A stretch of 64,000 bases of DNA from Phorcus lineatus. Its lineage: Eukaryota > Mollusca > Gastropoda > Trochida > Trochidae. The position numbers were made by a program, and so were the translations under genes. The stretch spans positions 3,100,001 to 3,164,000 of the forward strand of contig OV121088.1 in NCBI GenBank assembly GCA_921293015.1. Reading direction: 5' to 3'. Positions 9,986 to 22,217 of the stretch are shown here, piece by piece. Under the pieces are notes generated by a model. That model was not told the origin of the DNA. It made no database searches and saw only the letters and a list, made by a program, of their open reading frames with translations. The stretch's first letter is position 1, and every line of letters begins with the position of its first letter.

Positions 9986-12900
9986 TACAATGAATTAGTT
10001 GAACCATTAATTATATTTATTTAGATTTAAATAACTTGTAGATGATATGTATGGTTACTGTTTTACTAAAAGATATTCAAATATTCCCAGAAATAACATT
10101 CTCTCCAAAAAGAGTTTTATTAATTATTTCTTATCAAGTTACCTCTGTTAAAAGTGGAGTGGCTTCTGGGCTGGGAAAACAGAATCAAGATGGTTTCCAA
10201 TTGATGTCACTTGTTTCAGCACTCATTTTGTTCCTCTTTTAAAATTATTGAAATAAGTCGGTTTCAATGTTGCAAATCGTCTGCTGGCAGAGTTTGAAGG
10301 AGCTGAGAAGTGTACAGCCAGCTGGCAGGGAGATTCGCTTGAGGAGCCTTGTGGCAAGAGAATGAAGTTGAACTAGAAGTGAAGGCTAGATATGAGAAGT
10401 GTACAGCCAGCTGGCAGGGAGATTCGCTTGAGGAGCCTTGTGGCAAGAGAATGAAGTTGAACTAGAAGTGAAGGCTAGATATGAGAAGTGTACAGCCAGC
10501 TGGCAGGGAGATTCGCTTGAGGAGCCTTGTGGCAAGAGAATGAAGTTGAACTAGAAGTGAAGGCTAGATATGAGAAGTATACAGCCAGCTGGCAGGGAGA
10601 TTTGCTTGAGGAGCCTTGTGGCAAGAGAATGAAGTTGAACTAGAAGTGAAGGCTAGATATGAGAAGTGTACAGCCAGCTGGCAGGGAGATTCGCTTGAGG
10701 AGCCTTGTGGCAAGAGAATGAAGTTGAACTAGAAGTGAATGCTAGATATGAGAAGTGTACAGCCAGCTGGCAGGGAGATTTCGCTTGAGGAGCCTTGTGG
10801 CAAGAGAATGAAGTTGAACTAGAAGTGAAGGCTAGATATGAGAAGTGTACAGCCAGCTGGCAGGGAGATTCGCTTGAGGAGCCTTGTGGCAAGAGAATGA
10901 AGTTGAACTAGAAGTGAAGGCTAGATATGAGAAGTGTACAGCCAGCTGGCAGGGAGATTCGCTTGAGGAGCCTTGTGGCAAGAGAATGAAGTTGAACTAG
11001 AAGTGAAGGCTAGATATGAGAAGTGTACAGCCAGCTGGCAGGGAGATTCGCTTGAGGAGCCTTGTGGCAAGAGAATGAAGTTGAACTAGAAGTGAAGGCT
11101 AGATATGAGAAGTTTACAGCCAGCTGGCAGGGAGATTTGCTTGAGGAGCCTTGTGGCAAGAGAATGAAGTTGAACTAGAAGTGAAGGCTAGATATGAGAA
11201 GTGTACAGCCAGCTGGCAGGGAGATTCGCTTGAGGAGCCTTGTGGCAAGAGAATGAAGTTGAACTAGTAGTGAAGGCTAGATATGAGAAGTGTACAGCCA
11301 GCTGGCAGGGAGATTCGCTTGAGGAGCCTTGTGGCAAGAGAATGAAGTTGAACTAGAAGTGAAGGCTAGATATGACTAAAATGTATTGAACATATGAAGT
11401 AGATGATTAAAGATATATAATATTATAGTAATAATTGATTGCTTTTCTTCATTTTGTTGCATTTTAAAAACTTTTTAATTTGTTTAATTTCTATTTCATA
11501 ATAACCTGTTTTTGCTATGTAGCAATTTTTTCACATGTGTCGATTGTTGAATTAACATTAATTCAATTTGGAATACAATTGTGATGCTTACAAACTGGAA
11601 GATACTGAAACATGATCATGGATTTTAGCCAACTGCTTCATTAAAGTTAATCTTTTTTAGACCCTTTTGACGTGATAGTTGTTTCAATGGGATGTACATC
11701 TGGTTTTGGTAACTTTATATGTCACTATATCAATACTATCATGTGGTATTATTTTACTGGTATGTGGTTTTTTCTCCGGCTGGAAGAAGGAACAAGGGAC
11801 TATTTGTAGTCCAGAATGCTAAACGTTTAGTTTCTTGCTTGACTTGAACCAAAGTTTAGATTATCTGGTGACCTTGACAGCATTTTCAAGGTTTTTAATG
11901 TTATCACCTGGGGAATTGTATAATAGTCGTAAACACTAGTTATGAGTTTTATCACCCTGCTAACAATATTGTTGGGGGTGTCGCTGTGCATATCCGTCTG
12001 TCCATCCATCCGAATGGTTTTTGGAGCATAACTTGAAAATTATATAAGAAACTTCATATTTTGTCTGAATGTTACATATGAAGTGCTGATGTGCCTATTA
12101 GGGGTTTAAAATTCAGGGTGGCAATAACTTTTGAACACAAATTGCAAAGTTTTACGACTTTGATTCTTTTCTGCAGCATTTCTCGAAAACTATGACTTGG
12201 AAACTTAAAATTGGGTATGAATATTATCTACGAGGTGCTGATATGACTTTTAGGGTTTATACTCCAGGGTTCCAATGATTTTTAAAGTTTGATGTGCCTT
12301 TTAGTTGTTACAACTCCAGGGAGAAAATTTTCTTTGAAATCATCAAAAAAAGCATAATTTCAAGTTTGTCAAACTATGTTACATCACCCAGGGGGTAGGT
12401 TAGCTGTGCTCAACTTTGCCTTATCTTCTCAGTAAGATTTTGTGTATACGCTTTGCTGTGAATAACTTTCTTCATACTAATATTCGTCATGAAAACTTCT
12501 GACAAGAGAACTTTCTACAACTTAGAAAGTAGGTATTATGTTACACTAAAATTTTGGCTAAAATCGGCAATAACAACATTATTTTTGATAATTTTGCAGT
12601 CTAACTGCAATTGGCTATTGCCAGTCAATAAAGATACAAAATTATAATTTCACCTATATTTCTTCAATATAAGCAAACATTAAACAGAATAATTGTTCCT
12701 TTCTGTGAAATATTATGTGATATTATGTATATTTTTTATTGTTCCTCATTAACATAACTTTTGAGTTTATAAAAAAGGAGTCAACCTTAATATTGATTTT
12801 CCTATCTCTGAGAATTTCTTTTTCATATCCTATTGCTTTCATGTAATAAAAATGCTGTAAATGCTGCTGTTGTTTGTGTTTTACTGAATCAAAGTTTCAC

Positions 12901-13045
12901 TGTGTATGTGAAGGATAATTATGAAGAGTTGGTGTTTATAGAAAACCTAATATTGAGAGCAGGGGGTCATTTTGTCAGAAAGCTAAGGGCAGAGGTCATT
13001 TTCTACATTCTATACCAAAAAACATTAAATGTATTTAGTTTTGAG
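9985..13045. repeat. segmental duplication block A (matches 60025-62530)
   Basis: Long collinear similarity in the same orientation: for example GTGGAGTGGCTTCTGGGCT (10158 and 60193), a tract ending in TCAACTTTGCCTTATCTTCTC (12409 and 61899), and TTCCTTTCTGTGAAATATTA (12696 and 62189). It lies downstream of gene copy 1 as block B lies downstream of copy 2, so gene and flank were duplicated together. Differences include the minisatellite expansion at 10305-11373. An open stretch at 12833-13159 is broken in block B and is probably not a gene. Confidence 0.75.
10305..11373. repeat. minisatellite, 12 copies of an 89-bp unit
   Basis: Unit starts at 10305, 10394, 10483, 10572, 10661, 10750, 10840, 10929, 11018, 11107, 11196 and 11285, beginning GAGAAGTGTACAGCCAGC. 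One unit is 90 bp (extra T after GGGAGATT). Units differ by only a few substitutions. The unit contains CAGCCAGCTGGC, which is nearly palindromic. Only a partial single unit is present at 60335-60395. Confidence 0.95.
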
Positions 13046-15300
13046 CCGTCTTTCAAAAGCAGGAGAGCTGTCCATATTATTTTGCATTATGTAAACATGA
13101 AAGTCAGTGGATTTGAAGCTCACCTCTTTCAGCTCATCCGCTGTGGGACAGTGGTATGAACGAAGGATTTAGCAGAAGTATGAAGATTTTGGGTTTATGA
13201 CAGACTTTCGCAAGAAATTGGTATTTTTTACTGGAGTTCTGTTTTAAAAGATTTAGTCACTTATTTTCATTTTAAAGAAAAAATCTCAGCATCAAAATAT
13301 TATATTTGACATTACAAGATAATGTCCCTGTTGGTAGGGGCTTGAATACATTGATAAAGCCCTGTCCTCAGGTTTTTATTTCGGCTCATAGCTAAAACAG
13401 ATGGAATTAACATGAAATCACCCCCTTGTTATCAGAAATTGGCAGTTCGCTGCAAACGGAAATCGCCAGATCATTCCTGAAGACAGGTCAATATCTAACT
13501 ATCTTGTGTCTAAGTGATGTCTTTTTAGAATTTGTTTCAAATTTCTAACAAATACTGGGACTTCACTGATATATGGAATTTTGATGTTACATGATCAGAC
13601 ATGTTATTTAGCTCATCTGGCCTGTGGGTCCTTATAGGCTGATGGCATGGCATGTCGGTTTGCTTCCGACCATCAATTCATCTGTCCGTATACTTTTTCA
13701 TCTTCTTCTCCGGATCCACTGACTCAATCTGAACTCTTGTGTACAAACTTCTTTACTAAAGAGGTTCTAAATTTATAGATAGTAATAACAGCCATACCCT
13801 TAACATTTATTTTTCATCTTCTCCAGGAGCAAAATTAGGCCTACAAAGCTAAAACATTTACTCCTTAGTGGGATTCGTATTCATAGATTTGGTGATCATG
13901 TGACCCCTAATAGGGGCCACAGGTACCAAGCCCTAAAAACCTACTTTCATCTTGTTCTCCAGAAGCAAGAGGCGTAAAAGCTAAAATCTTGTTTACAGAG
14001 TCCTAAGCTGATTAGGATTATAATTAATGGATTTGGTGATCCTCACTAACGGTTGCAGCTCATATGGTGACCCCCTGGCCATTTATGAAATGAATTATAG
14101 ATAGTCTGATTAGCTACGAAGCAAATGGCTCTACTTTACGAGATACGATTGTTCTCCAATCTGAATTCCAGCTTTATTAGAGATCCTGTTTTCTTGACAA
14201 ACGCACGGCAACTTGGCAACGAAAGCGACTATGACATCTTTACTGGTGAGGTCTAAGCGGGATTAGACCGTAGCCTGATGTGGATTTTATGATTTGTGTT
14301 CATATACAAGTGTTATTAAAAAGGAAAGAATAAATTTGGTACAAAAGAACAAATTAGATATAACAGTAACACTTTTACAGGGGCATTATCGTTTCCAGAC
14401 GTCAACAGTCTTCTGAAAAAATCTCAAAAAGATTAAAACACTCTGCTGGGGTTGTGGGACGTTTATTTCACTTGACTAGCTGTTAAGATTATGATAATTG
14501 AGTTCTACACCATGTAACAACACTTAGGTTATATAATACACACCACACATTTAAGATACAGGATATATATTCCTCACATATGATAATACATATATGAAAT
14601 AAGATTGTTATTATTATCCATCAATTACTCAATGCATAATAGAATAACATTACTTAAAACATACAATATTTTGCATATTACTTTTGATATTACATCATCA
14701 CATACACAAAGTCAAATATTTGATATATTTGATATATTTCATGACATTACAAATATGATACAAATCACAACATTAAATACAGTTCAATGACATGCCATTA
14801 CGAACGTTAAGATAGATTCATACAAAGTATTATATATACACATGGTACATAGCCTGACGTAATTGGTACAAAGGTTCAAGTAGTTATGGTTAAAGTGTGT
14901 GCAGAATAGATACGAATCTTGCTGTAGTCGAAACCATTGAAACATTAAGTAAAGGTTTTGTTGAATGCATTCCAATATCGTCAACATTTCTTCAGCATCA
15001 CTACATAATTAGACCAACAAATAGTCAAAGGGGCACGGGTGATGTTGTTGCAGTCAAATATGTCAAACTTCGTAAAGGGTGTTATTATATCGAGAAGTAG
15101 TGGTTGCTTCAGAATATCAGAATCATGATGCTTCTCAGTTCAGTATAGTGACAATAAAAAGGTTATTGTCGTCATATGTAATCGAAAACCGGACAGTGAC
15201 GCGCGCCAATGATTCAAACGTAATTTCGGCAATTTATTTAAAGTAGACACAACGACGTTTTCTTGACGTTTGATTAATTTTGGCTCTTACTCAAACAATA
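13045..15300. other. repeat-rich intergenic DNA, no gene seen
   Basis: 13610-14110 belongs to an interspersed family (AGCTCATCTGGCCTG at one end, then 'CTTCTCCxGAxxCAxxxG' words) that recurs inside gene copy 2 near 35573, 38576 and 53137. 15045-15240 belongs to a second family seen again near 33748, 34090 and 40863. Short open stretches have no recognisable products. Confidence 0.5.
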
Positions 15301-15304
15301 TTAA

Positions 15305-15553
15305 GGAACCACTCCGTGAGTTAAGAACATTCCAGAAAAATAACCAAAAATCAAAGCCCCTCTGAAGAGCATAAATAATTTTTTTAGATTTTTTCGACCA
15401 CAATTTAAGAAGATACAGCAAAGAGATAAAAAGGGGTTCCGTGTCTAAAATAGATCGAAATTTAGGGGAATTATGTTTCTTTCGAGTGATGGTATTTTTA
15501 AGTGGTAAAAGTTTTATTCCTCTAGTAGAAATACTAACTCGCGGAGTGGCTCT
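15305..15553. mobile_element. MITE, 249 bp, TTAA target duplication
   Basis: Left end GGAACCACTCCGTGAGTTA and right end TAACTCGCGGAGTGGCTCT are inverted repeats with a few mismatches. Both ends are bordered by TTAA (15301-15304, 15554-15557). No coding capacity. Confidence 0.7.
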
Positions 15554-15557
15554 TTAA

Positions 15558-16270
15558 AAGATTGAACTGAAGTCTAAGTATTTTCCGGATTTTAAGATAA
15601 AAACGAACATTGCCGAAGTTTTGCGATTGTCGTCTATTATTAGAATGGGAATTCCCAGTGGAAATTCACCACAGTTTCGTAGAACTTTATTATTTTATGT
15701 TGACTTGTTGGGTAGACACAGAAGAGATCAACTGATTTCATATCTTAAATATGGACAGCGAGGTGATAACAGCTATTTGTGTTGTCGGTAATAATTTTAT
15801 TTTCAAAGATAACTTATGCAAATATCTAAGAAACGTGTTTTAAATCAAGGATTACGTATGAATAATCGCTTCCGGCTTTTCACTGAACTGAAAGTTGAAC
15901 TCTAAAGCCTAAGGTCAAAAAAGGTTTATAATCTACAAATACTTTGGGAGTATAGTACTGAAAACTGAAAAAATGCAAATCTTAACATCACAGGGATAAA
16001 ATTGTCAAATTAACATTTGAACATTTAAACATCTTCATTAAACCTGTAGTACACGATTAAAATTCTACCGCGAATCGCTCTTACGTCGCCGAAAACAGGT
16101 GAAACTGGGATATAAGAAATCTACAGAATTTTGAAGGTACGTGTATAACATAAGTATAATAAAGGCACATCAAGGAATTATAGAAGTTACATATGTTAAT
16201 TACATTTGTAACATGTTTCATATTATTTAAACAATCCATGTTTAAGCTATGGGAGGAACAAGAAACATGA
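15558..16270. other. intergenic, no gene seen
   Basis: AT-rich, without recognisable coding or RNA features. It possibly continues the interspersed family around the MITE insertion. Confidence 0.4.
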
Positions 16271-16377
16271 AGACAACAAGGAATTTTATGGATAATCAAC
16301 TTCTTTATTATACTGGTAGCGACGTTTCGGTATAGATTCTTATACCGTTTTCAAGCAATAGGTGATATGGTGAGATA

Positions 16378-17283
16378 CAGTCAGACCCCGATAATCCGGA
16401 CCCCGATAATCCGGATCTCGCAGTATCCGAACGGTAGCAAACTGTAACCAAACTAATCTCTATGTAAACTCATTAAATGTTGATTCATTAATCCGGTGAT
16501 TCAGTCTCCGTATCCGAACGCTAATTAGCTGTAACAGATTAGTCAATTACAGCTATTTCTGCTTCATTAATCCGAACGTTTATCAAAGCGTTCGGTAATC
16601 CACTAGTCAAGCGAGCACCACACTGATTGAATCGGTAAACATCAATGACAGTGCAAGTTGAGTTGAGCGTGTCAGCAGTTTGTGATTGTAATAAATTGAG
16701 ATGTCTCACTTTGTGTATCTGGAGTTTGTGATTTGTGTGATAGTTATAAATATCGTGTCAGAATGAGTTTAGTTGCATTTGACACTTGTCACGATGGCAA
16801 GTCCCGCCCCTAAGCGTAAACGATTCGAAATTACTGCCTCACAAAAAAGAGAAATTTGTAGATTTAAGCAGGAGAATGTAAAGGCCAGTTTTGATTCTGA
16901 AGATTCTGCTTCACTTATCAGGGCAAGAAATGCCAAACATCAAAAACTAGAGGAAGCACTTTATGTTTGGATTAAGGAAATGACCAGTAAAAATCCCGCG
17001 GTCAGTGATGACATTTTGTTAGTAAAGGCAAAACAATTTGGTGATAAATTGCAAATTACTGATTTTGGCTATTCTCGCGGTTGGCTTTTCCGCTTCAAAT
17101 CTCGCCATGCTATGACAAAACAAGTTTACCAGGGTGAAGCAGCAAGCGCTGATAAGACAGCTGTATTTCGTGGTCGAGTGTCTGTCTGTCTGTAAATTTG
17201 GTTCGTTTCAGTAGTCCGAACGTTTCACTATCCGAACGTTTTTGATGAAAAACGGAAGTGTTCGGATTATCGAGGTCTGACTG
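16378..17283 (+). mobile_element. Tigger/pogo-family DNA transposon, 906 bp, internally deleted
   Basis: Starts CAGTCAGACCCCGATAATCC and ends with the inverted counterpart (TTATCGAGGTCTGACTG), flanked by TA at 16376-16377 and 17284-17285. This is the classic Tigger border. It sits inside the Penelope-like relic and interrupts that element's frame. Only the DNA-binding part of the transposase remains. Confidence 0.85.
16794..17195 (+). pseudogene. Tigger transposase N-terminal DNA-binding region (CENP-B-type HTH)
   Basis: The start at 16794 (MASPAPKRKRF) was chosen because it opens with the basic segment usual in pogo transposases. A CENP-B/Tc5-type helix-turn-helix follows: LEEALYVWIKEM, then the FGYSRGWLFRFKSRH signature near residues 98-112. 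The frame ends after 133 residues (VSVCL, TGT-AA border), lacking the whole DDE catalytic domain. The deletion probably makes the element non-autonomous. Confidence 0.75.
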
Positions 17284-17481
17284 TATATCATAGAACACAT
17301 CACAAAATTTCCTCAGCACAAAATCAATTGGGACACAGTCAAAACACTTACAAACAACAAACATGATTACACTCAACGTCGTTTAGCTGAGGCTATTCAA
17401 ATTGTTAGATTTAAGCCCTCTTTAAACAGGGATCAAGGCTATTTCATCCCATCAGCTTACAACCACCTAATCCGCCCATGA
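17284..17481 (+). pseudogene. Penelope-like element GIY-YIG endonuclease, C-terminal fragment
   Basis: Open in one frame up to TGA at 17479-17481. It encodes ...HITKFPQHKINWDT..., then RRLAEAIQIVRFKPSLNRDQ and a GYFIPSAYNHLIRP end, which matches the pattern EAIxIRxxxPxLNRDxG...Y..L of Penelope GIY-YIG tails. It is cut at its 5' side by the Tigger insertion, and no upstream half is left between the left terminal repeat and Tigger. Confidence 0.6.
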
Positions 17482-17901
17482 TTAATCCACTTACTTACTC
17501 TGGCTTCACTCATCACCCCTCCCTCTTTGTTCCCTAATCCGCCTCAGCCTAATTAACTCCCCTCTGATTAATAGGTAATCCCACAAATCCTATGTTTTCC
17601 TACCTGTAACCTTTCATCTTATTGTTATCTCATCATGTTATCATTGTTACCTTGTTATTCCATCCATATGCAACTTGTGTATAAAAATGATATATCTCAC
17701 CATATCACCTATTGCTTGAAAACGGTATAAGAATCTATACCGAAACGTCGCTACCAGTATAATAAAGAAGTTGATTATCCATAAAATTCCTTGTTGTCCT
17801 TATACCCACAACTTCTAGAATGCCACTAAAACAGCTTAAGAAACATGAAGCATGATAAATGATCCCAAATTTTGAATTATCAACACTATAGAATCTATTT
17901 A

Positions 17902-18643
17902 TGTAGCAGCAGTTTTGTTTTGTACATAGTTTCTTTTTATTTATTACTGCATTTAGAGTATTTTATTTCACGCTTCAGTGACTTTCTGTTTGGGGCAAAT
18001 GTCCAAGCAGACTAAACTACTTTATTTCAAGGGTGGGCAGCTTAATTCATTCTTGTCCTATTGTTCTCTGTCCAGAACAATAGCCTTTGCTTTCTCTATA
18101 ACTATCTTACATAACCGTAGGTCTCTTTCTACCTTTTGCATGCTCTTTTCAAACACACTGCCTACAACTCTGCACTGATATGGTCACAGACTGGACTGCG
18201 GTACATGAATCTATCAGATTAGTTAATTATGTTATTTGTATTATTCTCTTAAATATTGCCTAATCCTAATGTTAAAGTTAATATCTAAAAGCTTATAGGT
18301 AATCTGTAATTCTTAAACTAAAAGATATCATTCCTTATTTTAAGTATATTTTCTCTATTGAGGTTGTGATTGTGTGAGAGAATGTGTGATTTAAATGTTT
18401 GAGTAAAGCTCATCATTTCTAATCTATATTTCTGTAATGGCCATGATTTATTATATGTGGCAAGGCATTAGTTTTTACCTTTTATTCTATTCTTTCTAGG
18501 AAACGTTACTAGATAATCAGTGGCGTGATTGAACACCTCTGTGTCACCCACAGGGGTTTGTGTGATATATATATATCATGGAATAAACTCCACATCCTTG
18601 AACACACGCAGTTTGTCGTATATTGACAAGGACCTCTGCAACA
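17902..18643 (+). repeat. 5' LTR (742 bp)
   Basis: Begins TGTAGCAGCAGTTTTG and ends CTCTGCAACA. It carries an AATAAA at 18582-18587, expected for the R region. It matches 26111-26763 joined to 31634-31719. Confidence 0.92.
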
Positions 18644-18644
18644 A

Positions 18645-18662
18645 TGGAGCCCCCAGTGAGGA
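18645..18662 (+). promoter_or_regulatory. putative primer-binding site
   Basis: TGGAGCCCCCAGTGAGGA begins one base after the LTR. The leading TGG pairs with the CCA end of a tRNA; I could not identify the tRNA. Confidence 0.5.
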
Positions 18663-20450
18663 TGTTGGAACCTTTTCACCGCCACCTACAGTCAAGCTTC
18701 TAGGACTGATTCTGATTCTAGTGAGTCTGTGACATTCCCCCTACTTGTTATGTTATCGTGCATAGTGATGCAGTGATATAGAGACACTTGATTGTCACGT
18801 GACTGTGACTGTGCTCTACCTTATAAGTGCCTTGGACACTTCCACTTTTGTGATGAGATACATGTTTATGTATTGGACTCTCCATGCCACCTTGTGTGTT
18901 CCCTCATAAACTGTTGTCCATTTTGATTGATAATTTATGATGTAACTTTATTTTTTTATGTTAACTGATTTGTAGACCATGTAAAATATCATATATTCCC
19001 GTGTGTCATACCATAAATTACTTTGTAATATATCCTATACATATTCATATCATGTGATTATAATATGTAACATACTATACACTAGTTCATACCCTTTCGT
19101 ATATTAATATGTAATATTATCTCCATTTCATAATCATATTCATCATATTTGCCATGTAATATATTATATATTTATCCATACATATTCATGATACATACAT
19201 TGTAGTTGTGTATTATTGCATTGCTTATACCATGTAACTTCAAATATTGACAGCCTTGTGTTAATTTGATAGTTATTCAATTAAGTTTAAATTAATTGTT
19301 TACATATGTGAATATTGCCTTAACCCATTTAGATTTTGCTTTGTAAATAACATACCTATTCAATTTGCATTTTGATTATTTCATCTGCTTGATTACTGTA
19401 ATTAGATATGGCGCCTTAGTATACTTCTTTACTTTTTGCACTTAGCTATCACTTGGTTTCTTAGGTCTTGTTTCAATTTATTTTGTGTGTTTGCTTGTGT
19501 GCTTGCATAAACATTAATTAGTCATAACTAATCGCTCTATTAAAATAAATAGTTATATTTAAATAGGTTTAATTCAATTAGCTTACATAGTTTATCATGT
19601 AGGTTTGAGGTGTTTCATGTTCATTTCTTTGACTGAGTGACGCTCGACTTAGCACTTATCATATTCACATTTGCACACATTTCACTTTTTCTTCTATGCC
19701 TTTTCATTATGTAGATTCTTTTGGCTAAGTTTATTGGTTTTGGTATACATTGTCCTGATCTAATTGGTCAGCCTGTTAATATTTTTCATTCATTACATTT
19801 TTTTCAACATGCCTTAGTTTAGTTTAATTAGTTCTGTTCCTGGATTTAGTCTCCAAAATATTTATATTTTGGTACATCCCCAATCCCATCGCCGATTTTC
19901 ATTTCAGACTTCAACATTTAATTTTCAGGTTTTCAAGATGCATTTAATTTGATTTCAAATTTGTTTCTTGGTTCATTACTGTTAAGTACATATTGCTTAT
20001 TACTTCATTACACTTCAATGTGAAACCTTCTTTATGATACATTCAATCATCACATTATTTGTTAATCACCTTGTGATTCCTTCTTAATTACAAAGTGATA
20101 CATTCATCCCAAATACTATTCTTTATCATTCTGTGATTTCAATTTAATCACAAGTGATATATTTCCCAAATAAAACATTCATCCTCCCATACCTTTTTCA
20201 TTAACATAATACTGCAGTCAAACATCTTGTTTGTCTGACTTTGTTTATCTCTTATTGTTTGTAACATGTCCCCTTTCCCCTTTGAGTAAATATATATCCA
20301 TTTTTTGTTGGTTTTCTACTTCTTTATACGTTTAAAAACTTGGTTACATTTTCTTTCAATTCACTGTCTTATTTCAAATGGTCGAAGCCATTTGATGTTG
20401 CACTTGCTAATTTAGCATTCAAATACTTTTCTTAAATTATTATTATTATT
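18663..20450 (+). other. long non-coding leader of the Ty3/Gypsy element
   Basis: About 1.8 kb of very AT-rich sequence between the primer site and gag, with no coding signal. It is unusually long for a Gypsy leader and T-rich on this strand. Confidence 0.6.
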
Positions 20451-21755
20451 TTGCACCCAAATATGGACATCACTAAGGAAGAAATGGACAATACATTGGC
20501 GGCATTCAAGAAGATGGGTATATCACCACCCGAGGGATCCCCTGAAGAATTTCAGAAGTGGATGAAAAATTTGACCCAGGCACAGCCACAGCCACAGCAG
20601 GAACAAGAACAGAGTTCTCCCAGGCATGAGAAGGATGTACATGGCGCCAAGTCACCTGGAGAAGGATCTTATTCTTATTTCCCAAAACTTCCTTTCTTCA
20701 GTGGTGAAGCAGGAAAAGACACGGACTACGATCACTGGATCTATGAAGTGGAGTGTCTCTTTGCAGCCAAGACCCACCGCCCTGATGTCATCTTACAAGC
20801 TATTAGGAAATCTTTGAAGGGAGAGGCAGCCATAATATCCATGAAGCTTGGACCCCATGCAGATCTAAGAGATCTTCTACATCGCCTCAAGAGTGCTTTT
20901 GGAACATTGAGACGGAGCTCGGCTTTGATGTCGGAGTTTTACAGCACTTATCAGGGAGAGGACGAAGATGTGGCCACATGGAGTTGTCGCCTTGACAGAC
21001 TTATGTTTCAGTTAGCCAAGCAGAAGTCTTTTTCATCGATGGAACAGGACGATATGCTTCGCACTATATTATGGGATGGACTTAACCCAACATTAAAGAC
21101 ACTTGCAGGATATAAATTTGAGCAGATGTCTACGTTTGATGAACTTCGTCTATGTCTGAGGGAGATGGAGTTTGAACTGAGACGAGGCAAGAAAGAGACA
21201 ACAGAAAGACAAAAGACAAAGGTGAAGACAGCCACAGTGAACATGGCAACTACCTCAGACCTTAAGGAGAACAAGGGCGAGTTGTCGGAACTGAAGAACC
21301 TGGTTAAGGAGCTGCACACTGGAATGACGGAACTACAGAACCAGCAACAGCAACTATCAGCACAAGTGTTTCAACAGCAGGCACAATTCTCCTCTTTCCA
21401 GCACACCCAGGACTTCGGACGTCACAGAAGAGGAAGATCTCGCGGCCAAGGCAGAGATTACTTCACTAACCCTCTTGCACCTGGACAAGCCCCAGTCACT
21501 CCTCAGGTCCCGAATGGATCAGATCCAACACAGTATGGACCGCCGCCTTCTCACTTTGGACCTCCGCCTACACAGTTTGGACCCCAGCAACCAGATGACC
21601 TTCAGCCAGGACCTTGGACTTTGCAAGCGCCCCAGATGCCTGTATGCTGGAGATGTGGATATCCTGGTCATCTATCCAATGGATGCAGAGTGAGAACTGA
21701 CCACATCAGACAGCCTTTAAACTGTCCCAGGCCTATGGGGAGGGGCTACCATTAG
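20451..21755 (+). CDS. gag: Gag polyprotein of Ty3/Gypsy element
   Basis: 434 residues, intact. The Ty3-type capsid region spans roughly residues 75-230 (FSGEAGKDTDYDHWIYEVEC opening, then a YQGEDEDVATW segment). Next come a basic and a Gln-rich stretch and a Pro/Gln-rich linker with FGPPPxQ-type repeats. One CCHC zinc knuckle (CWRCGYPGHLSNGC) lies near residue 400, for RNA packaging. The start is a Met-rich cluster (MHPNMDITKEEMD); either of the first two Met codons is possible. The stop is in a different frame from the protease, so pol expression needs a frameshift. Confidence 0.9.
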   Translation: MHPNMDITKEEMDNTLAAFKKMGISPPEGSPEEFQKWMKNLTQAQPQPQQEQEQSSPRHEKDVHGAKSPGEGSYSYFPKLPFFSGEAGKDTDYDHWIYEVECLFAAKTHRPDVILQAIRKSLKGEAAIISMKLGPHADLRDLLHRLKSAFGTLRRSSALMSEFYSTYQGEDEDVATWSCRLDRLMFQLAKQKSFSSMEQDDMLRTILWDGLNPTLKTLAGYKFEQMSTFDELRLCLREMEFELRRGKKETTERQKTKVKTATVNMATTSDLKENKGELSELKNLVKELHTGMTELQNQQQQLSAQVFQQQAQFSSFQHTQDFGRHRRGRSRGQGRDYFTNPLAPGQAPVTPQVPNGSDPTQYGPPPSHFGPPPTQFGPQQPDDLQPGPWTLQAPQMPVCWRCGYPGHLSNGCRVRTDHIRQPLNCPRPMGRGYH

Positions 21756-21799
21756 GCCATAACCCATGTCCCAGAGGAAGAAATGTTCCAGAAGACTTA

Positions 21800-22075
21800 G
21801 TGGGCAGTTCGACAGAAGTCACAATTTGGATTGACAAGATACCAGTACAGACACTCCTTGATACAGGCGCAACAGTCTCAGTGATGTCTGAGAATTTTTA
21901 CAGGAACCATCTTAGCCATATTCCACTGAATTCACTAGAGGATATCCTCAATATAGAGTGTGCTAGCGGTGACCAGCTACCATACCTGGGTTTCGTTCAA
22001 GTTAGTCTTCAAACAGATGGAATTGGCAATGAAAACAAGGAAGAACTACCATGTTTGTTCTTAGTCGTTCCGTGA
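21800..22075 (+). pseudogene. pro: retroviral-type aspartic protease region (frame broken at its end)
   Basis: The motif LLDTGATVSVM, near residue 17, is the catalytic DTG of retropepsins. The frame differs from gag, compatible with a programmed shift between 21640 and 21800. It meets a TGA at 22073-22075 while sequence resembling the rest of the protease and the linker to RT continues in another frame. This is a probable small indel, or an assembly error. Confidence 0.75.
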
Positions 22076-22217
22076 TACTCAGTACAACAGACGTGTACCA
22101 ACTCTTCTAGGAACCAACATACTCTCTAAGCTGCTGAACAGTTGTCAAGACACCGTTGGAGTACAATTCTTACAGAGAGCAAGGCTTCATACACCTTGGT
22201 ATCTTGCCTACCGCACC

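Larger units (their letters stand above)
16271..17800 (+). mobile_element. Penelope-like element relic with inverted terminal repeats
   Basis: About 105 bp at 16271-16377 recur in inverted orientation at about 17692-17800, including the hairpin GGTATAGATTCTTATACC and the word CGACGTTTCGGTATAG. Between them, apart from the Tigger insertion, is the end of a GIY-YIG-type endonuclease frame (17284-17481) followed by a short 3' tail. Inverted terminal copies plus a C-terminal GIY-YIG fragment fit a 5'-truncated Penelope-like element. The assignment rests on motif recall, not a search. Confidence 0.6.

Noticed and set aside
12833-13159. 108-codon open frame on the plus strand
   Set aside because: The duplicated block at 62333-62530 has indels that break the frame, so it is not conserved as protein.
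14605-15100. Short open frames in AT-rich intergenic DNA
   Set aside because: Biased His/Ile/Asn/Thr content expected from AT-rich sequence; overlaps a repeat family.
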